The position numbers and the translations under genes are program-made. DNA of 64,000 nt from Rhynochetos jubatus. Lineage: Eukaryota; Chordata; Aves; Eurypygiformes; Rhynochetidae. The notes beneath the pieces are model-generated. The model worked only from the letters and a program-made list of their open reading frames with translations, was not told where the DNA came from and did no database searches. Shown piece by piece: positions 26,453 through 35,200 of this stretch (positions within the stretch are counted from its first letter, which is position 1; the number at the start of each line of letters is the position of its first letter). The stretch covers positions 6,906,001 to 6,970,000 of the forward strand of contig CM050668.1 of the NCBI GenBank assembly GCA_027574665.1, in the 5' to 3' direction.

Positions 26453-26910
26453 CAGACAACACCAAAGGCTCCATATCCAATAGGTCTGTCCGGCTCAATG
26501 TCCAGTTGCTGTTGTGGATGTTGTGAGTGCTGATGATGGTGCGCTTTAACTGCAGCAGCTGCTGCAGCCTGTACCTGAGCTGGGGCTGCTGCAGCTGGTC
26601 CAGGGGCCTGACCCGGTGCCGGTGATGGGAAATATGGCTGCTGCTGCCCTGGGTTTAACATTGCTGCGGCCGCGGCCGCAGCTGCTGCGGCCGCAGCTGC
26701 CGAAGAGGCATGCTGCTGTACGGGATGTACCGCAGCTGCAGAGCCTGGATGCAAGTGATGTTGAGGGTGGTGGTGGTGATGGAGGTGAGGAGGAGGGAGG
26801 TGAGGAAGGTGGTGGTGATGGTGGTGGTGGTGACCTGCTGCTGCTGCAGACGTACCGCCATTGTAAGCCGCCATCATTTTTGCGTTGGCTGTTGTGCCAC
26901 AAAGAGACAT
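26453..26910 (-). CDS. NLK: Nemo-like kinase, first coding exon (partial gene, N-terminal 152 residues plus part of codon 153)
   Basis: NLK is an atypical MAPK-like serine/threonine kinase of the CMGC group. It acts in nucleus and cytoplasm and phosphorylates TCF/LEF factors, FOXO and others downstream of TAK1 and Wnt signalling. The exon encodes MSLCGTTANAKMMAAYNGG, poly-His at residues 27-34 and 44-48, 13 alanines at 71-83, a Pro/Ala/Gln region at 88-120, a His/Gln patch at 124-135, then DIEPDRPIGYGAFGVV, whose GxGxFGxV is the ATP-binding glycine loop (145-152). As I remember human NLK, the match is near-identical along the whole exon. The start is supported by an in-frame TGA directly before the ATG (26911-26913). 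The exon ends in a consensus donor, TG|GTGAGT, splitting the Trp153 codon after two bases. The rest of the kinase (about 375 residues) lies beyond the left edge. The ATG context is weak (T at -3, T at +4), while Met13 has a strong one (A at -3, G at +4). Identity is very secure. Confidence 0.97.
26663..26682. repeat. NLK: Perfect 20-bp palindrome within the NLK poly-Ala codons
   Basis: GCTGCGGCCGCGGCCGCAGC is its own reverse complement. It is followed at once by a second palindrome, CTGCGGCCGCAG. Both encode part of the 13-alanine tract (residues 71-83), which uses mixed GCA, GCC, GCG and GCT codons rather than a pure triplet repeat. It contains overlapping NotI-type GCGGCCGC sites. Confidence 0.9.
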
Positions 26911-27301
26911 TCAAAAAAATGCCCCTTGATTGGATAACAACTGGGTCAAGCTGTCATTTGGCCATAAAAATGAATCTGCTACACTTTAAAAGAAGTTGGG
27001 TTTCATCATACACGGCCCACCTTTAAAAACATTGAGCTCAACTGGCCTTATCTCTTCACGAAGCCAAACAATGTGGAGAATCTCTTCATGTGTGCGTGAG
27101 CCAGAGTGCACGAACCCTCTTCCCACAAGAGTCCAGCTGTGGTTGGCTACTGAAACTCCATCCTTGGGCAACGGGGTTGGGCTTTATTTGGTTGGGGGTT
27201 TTCTTCACTTTTTTTTTTTTTTTTTTTAATAAAAAGGAAATACAGTGCTCAATCCCCCTTCCCTCCAGGAGGAGGATTTGGAGTCTCTCCCCTGGAACAC
27301 C
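26911..27301 (-). other. NLK: NLK 5' UTR or upstream flank, with candidate splice acceptors
   Basis: This AT-richer stretch lies between the NLK start codon and the CpG island. Minus-strand acceptor candidates are a pyrimidine-rich TCCTCTCAG ending at 27302 (exon would start at 27301) and a weaker one ending near 26976-26979. If the upstream donor at 28036 is used, one of these would join an untranslated exon to the coding exon. An inverted CCAAT box (ATTGG, 26929-26933) and a T19 run on the plus strand (27209-27227) also lie here. The exact UTR boundary cannot be set from sequence alone. Confidence 0.4.
26946..26965 (-). promoter_or_regulatory. NLK: Two overlapping micro-uORFs before the NLK start
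   Basis: Reading the minus strand, ATGGCCAAATGA (26965-26954) encodes Met-Ala-Lys-stop. Its stop overlaps the next start in an ATGA, opening ATGACAGCTTGA (26957-26946), which encodes Met-Thr-Ala-stop. They end 35 nt before the annotated NLK ATG. They act only if this stretch is in the mature 5' UTR, which is likely because it lies just upstream of the start with no good acceptor between. Such minimal uORFs can reduce initiation or promote reinitiation downstream; that effect is inferred here. Confidence 0.55.
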
Positions 27302-27499
27302 CTGAGAGGACTGACAAGTCTACCCCTTCCATTCCCACATCCTTTCCATTTATCTCCTCAAAACCTCCCTGAGCGCCCAGGCACCTCCTACATAGCTCCT
27401 TCCTTGCAGACACCTGCTCCCTCGGATGTAGCGAAATTTAAAAAAAAAAAACCACCAAAAAAACCAAAACACGGGAGTTTGCAACTTTTCCTCGAAGGC

Positions 27500-27770
27500 C
27501 TGAAACACACACAAGCACCCAAAAAAGTGAAGAGGGGCGGAAGGAGTGCGGAGAGGAGAGCGAGGGGAAGGAGGGGGAGGGCAAAAGGGGGTGAAAAGAA
27601 GATAAAAATCGATGGAGGAAGGGAAGGGGCCGGGGCAGCAAAGCGAACGGCGGGGGGGCGAGAGGGAAAAATGGGCGCGGGGCAAGTGACAAATGGATGA
27701 CAGGGAAGAGCGCGGGGCCGGGGGATAAAGAGGGGCGAGGGGGAGGATGCGATGGGGGCGGCGAGGGACG
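27500..27770 (+). repeat. Polypurine (G/A-rich) tract
   Basis: The plus strand is almost all purine for about 250 bp, with many GAGG, GGAA and GGGG blocks and few pyrimidines. On the NLK sense strand it is C/T-rich. Such tracts can form triplex DNA and often lie beside promoters. Confidence 0.7.
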
Positions 27771-27920
27771 GCGGCGCCCTGACAGCCTGAGCCAGCGCCG
27801 GCGGTGGGCAGCGCCTCTGCGGGGGGCGCCGGCGGCTGCAGCCCCCCCTCCGGCGGGGCGGGGAAGGACCGGGGCCGGGTGGGGGGAGGGGGTCTCCGCT
27901 GCGTGCGTGCGGCAGGCAGT

Positions 27921-27945
27921 GGGGGGGGGGGGGGGGGGGGGGGGG
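27921..27945 (+). repeat. Run of 25 guanines in the CpG island
   Basis: An uninterrupted G25 homopolymer is flanked by other G-rich sequence. It would form a G-quadruplex readily and is also a place where sequencing length errors are likely. On the NLK sense strand it reads as C25, and would lie in the intron if the donor at 28036 is used. Confidence 0.9.
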
Positions 27946-28030
27946 CGGCGGGTTCTCAGGCCCCCTTCGCGCAGCGCCGCTCCGCCCCCCGGCCGCCGCC
28001 GCCTCGGCCGCCCGACCCGCCGCCGCCGCC

Positions 28031-28036
28031 ACTCAC
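28031..28036 (-). other. NLK: Candidate donor of an untranslated first NLK exon
   Basis: The minus strand reads GGAG|GTGAGT, a perfect donor consensus, inside the CpG island core and about 1.1 kb upstream of the coding start. An exon ending at 28037 with a transcription start around 28100-28500 would fit the position of the CpG island, which otherwise sits oddly far upstream of the ATG. This is inference from motif and position only. Confidence 0.45.
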
Positions 28037-28256
28037 CTCCTCACGGAGCCCCAGAGCGGAGCGCACAGCGGGCACGCGCACCCGGCCTGCCCTCCCCGCG
28101 CCGGCCCCCCCCGCCCCCATGCGGGGCGCGCGCCCGACACCCGCCCGCAGCCAATCGGACCCGGCCCACCAGGCTCCGCGAGAGCCGCCCCCACCCAATC
28201 ACCGAGCGGGACCCAGCTCGGCCGGCCCATAGGACTCGGCCGCTGCGGAGACTCCC

Positions 28257-28263
28257 TGACTCA
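28257..28263. promoter_or_regulatory. AP-1 consensus site
   Basis: TGACTCA, the exact TPA-response element, lies inside the CCAAT array and overlaps the first GC-box module. A seven-base match is expected by chance now and then, but its place in the promoter core makes use plausible. Confidence 0.45.
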
Positions 28264-28693
28264 GTCCCGCCCCCTTGACCCCCGCCGCCCAATCACCGCG
28301 CGCCTCCGCGCCCAGAGCTAGCGAGACCCCGCGAGATTCCCTCACCTCATACAACCCTCACCTCGGGCGGCCCCGCCTTCTTCACCTTTCTTGCCAATCA
28401 CATGGTGCCTCTCCGGCCTGCTGGCCAATCGTCTCTCACTCTCCGGAGAGTCCCGCCCCCAAGGCCTGCTTTTTGCCCAATCCCAGCTACCTATCCGATC
28501 CAATTAGCCAATGAGAAGGAATGAAAGCCAGAAAAGGGGTTACTGGGCCAATAGTACTCGGAGGCGAGGCGGCGGCGTGATTGACAGCTCTCCTCACGAG
28601 TGATTAGCAGGGATGGGCGTTAAAGGAGCCGCTGTCCTTCAAATCGCAGGGCGAGGCGCCGGACGAGGAAGTTGCTGGTGCTCCCGCCTGCAG

Positions 28694-28699
28694 GTGGGC
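28694..28699 (+). other. Candidate plus-strand splice donor (CTGCAG|GTGGGC)
   Basis: This is a good donor match on the plus strand, 130-180 bp right of the skew centre. It could end a short first exon of a divergent transcript starting near 28520-28600. No open frame of note precedes it. Confidence 0.25.
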
Positions 28700-29251
28700 A
28701 GCTGGCCAATAGAAGGCGGGGAGCTGGCTGATGAGCGGCGGGAGGGGCCAATGGTGTGCCCGGGGCGGGGTGAGATAAGGACGCGGCGGGGCGCGGAGGT
28801 CACTGTGGCCGCTGAGGGGCGGCGGGAAGCGGAGCCGGAACGCTGCTGTGGGGGCGGCGGGGTGGGGGCTGTGCCCGGCTGCTGTCGTGGCTTTCCCAGG
28901 GCCTTGCGGCGCGCCGGGCAACACCCTGCGGTGGGTGTTCGTGCCTCAGCCCCGTGCTCCAGAGGCAGGTGGTTACCGGAGCTGGCTTTCACAGCAACAG
29001 CCTAACTCAGCTGAAGGGAAGGCGAATGTGCTTCAGAGGCGGGGGCCGGCCTCAAAACGTGTGTGGGGTTTTGGGGGGGTGGGTTTTGGTTTTCCTCCTC
29101 CCCCCCTTCAGTGTGAAGCCCAGACGGTAAAGTTTGGAGGCTTTACCTTAAAGCCTTGGAGCAGCTTGAGACCCGAGGAGGAAGCGCTGAGGGCCGGAGC
29201 CTTGTCTGTAGGTTCTGGAAACGTGGGAAGTACGAAGGCACACACCGTGAG

Positions 29252-29257
29252 GTGAGC
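29252..29257 (+). other. Candidate plus-strand splice donor (GTGAG|GTGAGC)
   Basis: A strong donor lies at the right margin of the CpG island. It is a second candidate for the end of a first exon made by rightward transcription. I recognise no coding potential around it, so a non-coding divergent transcript is the simplest reading. A strong T-rich acceptor-like site, TTTTTTTTTTTTCAG, ends at 30714. Confidence 0.3.
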
Positions 29258-32200
29258 TTCCCTCTTCCTGTAGGTCAAGAGGGGAGAAAAAGAAGTAGTG
29301 GGAGGTTTTAGATCTTTTCGGCAGGTCACTCGCAGCAGGTAGCGTGGCAAGTCCTCCCCTAGGTCTGTTTTCTGAGGCTCGCTGCAGCATGCTCGTTCAC
29401 ACGCTCAGGAGTGACGTTTCAGGTGTGAAGTGCACGTTAACCTAGGCAGAAATCTTTTGTGTTGGTCTGGTTCATTTACACCATTAATCTGCATGCTTGG
29501 GGAATGCTCAGGGTTCTTGAGCGTCGGTGTTGCCTAAACCATAGAGATCAATAAAAATTTGACAGCGTTACGCTTTCTGCTTTATTGTGTGAATGTTAAG
29601 CATAGCCGATAACTAGTTTTTCTGAAGCAAAACTCCTAATCAGAGCCTTAACCATGATGGTATTAGAGTTAAATCAACCCTGATAGTGATAGAGGTTCTT
29701 GCACGTGGTTAAATTGGGTGAGCAATTCCAAAGGAAACAAGTGACTGATGGTGAATTTGTATGTGTCCCTGTTATGGGTGAGCTGATAGCCTTTCCTTCC
29801 CTGCATCTGGTTCCTGTCCCAACAGAGGAAAGATGATTAGCAAAACTATAACAGTACAACTGCACTGCTGAAGTTTTAGCAACAGATCCCAGGTCAGATG
29901 GTACAGCATCAGGTACTGTGATCTGTCTCTCTCTATGTCTCTAAAAGCTGCACAACATCAACGGACTTCTTTACAGCAGGGGGGGAAGGAGACTATAAAT
30001 GTGAAAGCCTGTTGTAATTCCTAAAACAAGCAAAATCTTTTTATGAATGGGTTTTGCATACTTCTTGTCGGCTCTTTGCAAATGTAAACAGGGAATGTCT
30101 TGCAGGAGTTAAGACAAATTTCTTTGTTAAAACTGTTTGTTGCATTTGGAAATGCTGTTAGCTAATATTCTGGTCTGCAATTACAGTAGAGTTTTGCTAT
30201 CATGTCACAGCTTTTAAAACAGAGACTTCACTTTAACAAAAAGCAAGAGTAGATTCGGTTTACAGCCACTTTATAATATCATGTATTGGAAGAAGAGACA
30301 AAATACTTATTTAGAACTTGTATTTCTAGCTGCCTGTTTGAAGTCTTTATTGAAGTTGATAATAAACTGCTAGTGGGAATATGAATGTGGCATGCACAGG
30401 TGATTCTTTTGGACCTTGCTTCTCCTCTAGCTCTAGAGAGGTATGGTGTGGTGTGTGGGACAATGGAAGGAACTGGATACAAAGTAGGTAGGGTGGGCCC
30501 GGGCATAGGGAAGTGCTGTGAGCACTGGAAGGCTTTTAAAACTCTCCCACACGTTTTCATGATGGACTTTTTTTTATTTGTTACCGTAAAATCTTTCCAA
30601 ATAATAAAACCGAGCAATTGCCTAATAATCTTTGTATGGAAACTTGGGTTCTCAATGTATTTGCAGGTTAATTATTCATGTCCAATTATAGTGTCATCTT
30701 TTTTTTTTTTTCAGTTTAGGTATATTACTGAGTTAATTGGATCCCTTGTCTTTAAATAACTGATACTCAGTAGAGTTTAATTTTTACTCTTGTATTTGCT
30801 GAAAGTCAGTCATCTTCAGCTGCATGCCGGGAAGAAAAGGGAAGCAAGAAGTTGTATGTCATGTTCTTGCCACTGGACTATAGTTGAATTTATGGTTGTA
30901 AAGAAAGTATTCAGTGATATGGAAGAAGTCAGCCTTTTTCTAGCATAGAGTAATGACTGCTAATTGAGTAGTGCTCAGACACGTGCAGTTTTGGTGACTA
31001 GTTTAGGACCCTAATCCCTGTGGGCTCCATGTCGTTAAAGGCTAACGAGGTATACTGCACTGCTGTCTGGAGGAGTCTAATTTAGGTGTGTCTGGACCTC
31101 ACCTTAACATTCTTTCCCCATTGTCTGTATGGAGCATTTAGAGAGAAGCTGCTCAACAGCAGTGTTTAATACTAAGCACGGTGGTTTTACCTATTCATTT
31201 TTGCAGTGGATAGGGAGTAATTCAGGCCTAGACCTCTGGTAGCATGTTTTAAAGCTTTGTGTAGCCATCTTCCCCTGGAGCAGCATGTGTCCCTGAGAAC
31301 TTGTTCTTTCAAGTATTGTGCTAGTGAAAAGATGGGAATTGGATCTACTTCTCATTAGTGTTTAAAGCATCTGTTTACGCTTCCTCATGAGTAAAACAGG
31401 TGCCAATTAACCTGAGGGAAGTTCCAGCTGAAGCTCATGCTGTTTCTTTATCCTTATTACTTTAAGGAAGGATCAGCACAATGGGGATTGCACTCATCAT
31501 CTTTGCCTAGGCTGAAGATGTTGCATATATGCAGCTTTTCCATCGCGAGCATCACATGATACATTACAGTATCATGAATGTTGCTTGCATTTTTATGAAA
31601 AATAGACTTCTTTAGAAAAATACATACCCCCCAGGTAAACTGTCAATAACCATAAAGAAATAGGGCATCAATAAACAATATGAAAAGTTTTCATCAAACA
31701 CCAGCAATATTTTTTTTTTGGGTAGAGATTATCTTTGGTAAATCTCAAAGAAAAAAGTAACTAGGAAGTCAAATCTGGGAGCTGCTTTATTTTTGTTTTT
31801 ATTTTAGTTTAACTAAATTCTACAACCATATTATCCATCTCTTATTTGCCTGTTGAAGTTGAACCAGCTCTTTTCAACGAGGCGAGAGACTGGAGAGATG
31901 GCAGCTGAAGGGATCCACTTATCTTACGCGTCCATATGGAGTTATGTCAGATGCCAGTGTTGAATGACCCACCCTCACAAGCGTATCTTCCTTCCACACT
32001 GCGTTTATAAACACTTCTAATTGGTGTCCCTGGCCTCTGTCATGTTGCGAAGCTTAAAACTGTCAGTTCAGCTGCTTTTTTAGGCACTTCATGCTATGAC
32101 AGTTAAGGGGGACAAGATCCAGTTGATTCGTACAGCCGTATGTTTGAGGAAAAACTGTGTAAAAGAATATTAAGGAAACATGAAACTTGCAGACAAGGAG

Positions 32201-35200
32201 CTCAACTTCTAATAGACCCTTTATTTCCTCAGTATGGGCCTGTGACTTGAAAGTGTTATCTGTTAGAAGATGAATCACCCCTACTTGGAACGGGGGCTGC
32301 AGAATGTATTGATCATGTACTGTGTATGTCAGTGCTTCCTTGTTATCTAATGCCCCTATAGCAGAAGCATAAGGCTGCTGGGGGGGAGCTCGTTACGGAG
32401 CTGGCTCAGAGAACTTTGAGCGTTTTTTGCGTAGTTCAATGAGCTTGAGCTGCTTGATGAGTGAGTTGGCAAAATCTAACCATAGCAATTTGAACTGGGC
32501 AGGTAGAAACACTGCTCTAGATCCTGCCAAAGCCCGGTTTGATTGCAACTAATTTGTCATCCCCAGTGATGCATGGAGATATGTGATTGGTGACTACTGC
32601 TGATGAAACATGACAGATCAATTCTAATCTCTTACTGGGGAAGACAGTTATTCATGGGGACATGCATCTGTCTCTTACTATTTTATTCACAGTAAGAGTG
32701 CTGTAAAGCAGTAGCAAGTCTGCTGTTGAACTATCAAACGCTGAATGCTTGTGTATCTAGATTTGTAAGTTGCTCTTTGCTAAACTCATTTTAAACCCAC
32801 ATATAAAAGTACTGTGCCTTAGAAACACAGGGCACAGGCTTGTCCCCTTTTGAAAATCTACTGTATCAAGTTTAGTCTCTTCTGACTCCCGAGAGATTTA
32901 TTTTCCCCTTGGATTTGCCACTTGCTTTGCAGGGATATAATCTTTTTGACAGCAGTCTGCATAAGGGAAAGGGTTGGAAGACAATTTGTAATCAGCCAGT
33001 TCTATTTCTTTGATGCTTCTCAGCAGTGTTTTAACTTTAAAATTCTCCACAAAAGGTTGTATCCTATTGCACAGTATAAAATGTAATGGTCCAGTTCCAG
33101 ACATAGGCTTTGTGTGTTTTTTTTTTCTTGTACCACAAGAACTAGCTGTGAAAACAGGACTCTGAATATTAGAATAACTCTTCTGATCTTGTGGCTGAGT
33201 ATTGTGCGTAAATGTCCTTCAGCACTTACGCATGTAGGGGTTTTTGTGACCCTTTAATGCAGAAAAAGGAACATTAAGTGGAACAAAGCATGATAAAATG
33301 CTTGCACAGATTTGTCTCTGATCCACAGAAGGGTTACCCTGAGCTGCACTATTGCTAATTTGTAATGTGGGTGTTTCACAAGCCCACACATACCTTGATA
33401 TACAACTCTGCAGATGCGGTCCTCGGTATTCTGCAACACCAGGGTAATATTTTATTCACAAATCCTAATGCTGAAGCCCTTAAGGTGTCATAAGCATGGT
33501 GCTAATGCCTGTGAATTTGAGGGGGTTTGGTTTGATAAATATCATGCTCTAAATAAACTGTGGTCCTAATGCAGCAGAATAAACATGAATATACCCATAG
33601 TAGCATAGGATTAAAATTCCCATTGGTGTATATTAGGCCTTTTCTTTGCAAGGAATAATTTTTCCAGAGTTTTCATCTTTTAAACCTTTTCTGTACAAAA
33701 CTGGAAGAGAATAAATTAAACTGTTAATGAAATGCAACAAGGAGCAGAGGGAAGAGTATTTTGTTTTAACTTTGATTATGTACAAAGGTTTGTGTCTTGA
33801 AGTTTGCCAGGATGGCAATATGCCTTCATCTAAGAGGAGGGCAGGGTTCTGCTTGTCTTGTTGAATGAGGGACAAATCCCTGTCCTGCTCTGGGCAACGT
33901 ATTAATAAGAAGATAGGGGGGAGTGAAAAATCAAGTACTCAAACCAAGTGGATGACCTAGCATAAGCTTGTTAGTCTATCAAAAAGGCGTGTTGACCAAG
34001 GTGAGCCTCCTCTTGGTCTTTAAAGCAGCAGTGTGGGAACTTGGCTTCTTTGACAAGCGGTTAAAATGATGGAGTGGTACTTCAGTAGAGCGGCACAGAT
34101 ATGGCTGAGATACAGGGTGGGGAACAAGAGGTGTAAATGACAGATGGTGTCATCTAACATACTGTGTATCTCTGGTGCTGGAGATCAGACTGCAGGCGCT
34201 TGGGTTGCTTCAGCCCTGCTTGCGGCTCCTGCAATGTAGTTTTTGTGGTGGTCGTGTTGCAGCTGACAGCTTTGCCCCAAGTTTGATCACTGTACTGTGT
34301 GTACGGACGTGAAGATCATGATTAGCACTGGGGCTTGAATTCATCCCAAAGATTATCCTTTCTGAATGACTGAAGTCCATACCCTGTAGTGCTCTCTAGC
34401 TCAAAGTGCTTTCTTCTGGATTTTCTGAAGGAGTTACTGAATTTTTTGCTGACTGCAGAGCTTAAGCATGAGCCTGGCTTTAACTGAGAGTGCTCAGGTG
34501 CTTAAAGTTGGTTTATAATAATTTGCCATTTAAAGACCTCAGCCTGATTGTTTAGTTTTTTCTGTCTCATTTTCCTTCTTGCTGCTCAACAGCAGTTGCA
34601 GGAGGTAAAGGGAAAGTCTTTGTCCCCTGTGGCTTTTGGAGAAAGTGAGAGTTCCGCAGTTCTCTCTGTTCTACATTTCTTTGCACCAGAAATGACCCTG
34701 CTGCTCTTTGTCACCAGTGTTTCCTTTTATCCCTCTCCTGGCAGCTGCTCTTGCTCCATTTTGATGTTGGAACAGCAAATGAACTCCCTCTGAAGCAAAT
34801 GTCATGCCGGTAAAGATGTTGAAGCAGCAAGAAAATCATCTCTGTCTCTGAAGGCTGAATTGGAGACCTTTGTGAATGAGATGTTCTTAAAATAGCTTCA
34901 CAGCATGTTGCCTTCCCTAGAAGGTGGAGAATCGAAAACACCACCACAAGCCACTTGTTTTTGTGTGAACAGGATCCCTAAATAATGTTTCTTTTGGAGT
35001 GGGGAGACAAGCAAGTTGTTTACTTTTCCCCCAATTTAAATTAGGTACAATAATACCCAAGCATCTCGTGCCTGCTATGTCTTTTAATGATAAAAAGTGA
35101 TGGGGGAGGGAGACAGGAGGCTAAGACACCAGTACTTATGTTGAATTTTCTGAACTGTAGATCTAATCAGCACAGAAAATACTGTTGGAAACACAGTCTC

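Larger units (their letters stand above)
28151..28752 (+). promoter_or_regulatory. Array of eleven same-strand CCAAT boxes (NF-Y type)
   Basis: CCAAT cores start at 28151, 28195, 28289, 28394, 28425, 28477, 28500, 28508, 28548, 28706 and 28748. All are on the plus strand and I found no ATTGG in the same span. Most carry a preceding G or C and several have the CCAATCAC or CCAATCG form typical of NF-Y. If the weak CCAATTA at 28500 is left out, the gaps are 44, 94, 105, 31, 52, 31, 40, 158 and 42, mostly close to whole multiples of the 10.5 bp DNA turn. Two copies of a module, AGTCCCGCCCCC followed 26-28 bp later by CCAAT, begin at 28263 and 28449. Confidence 0.8.
27640..29060. promoter_or_regulatory. 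CpG island, probable divergent promoter of NLK
   Basis: The region is very GC-rich with dense CpG, in contrast to the AT-rich flanks. It contains GC boxes (for example the CCCGCCCC cores near 28266 and 28451, and GGGGCGGGG near 28762), eleven CCAAT boxes, a perfect AP-1 site and an AGATAAGG GATA-type site (28773-28780). No TATA box is evident. The plus strand is C-rich from about 27955 to 28500 and G-rich from about 28560 to 28900, so G-skew runs outward in both directions. This is the usual picture of a bidirectional CpG-island promoter. NLK would be the leftward product; the rightward product is unknown. Confidence 0.85.

Noticed and set aside
26616-27026. Plus-strand frame of 136 codons over the NLK exon
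   Set aside because: It is the antisense shadow of the His- and Ala-rich NLK coding exon.
27245-28292. Several frames of 80-214 codons on both strands in the CpG island
   Set aside because: They are Pro/Arg/Gly/Ala-rich, overlap each other, and come from GC-rich sequence with few stop codons. None shows a known domain.
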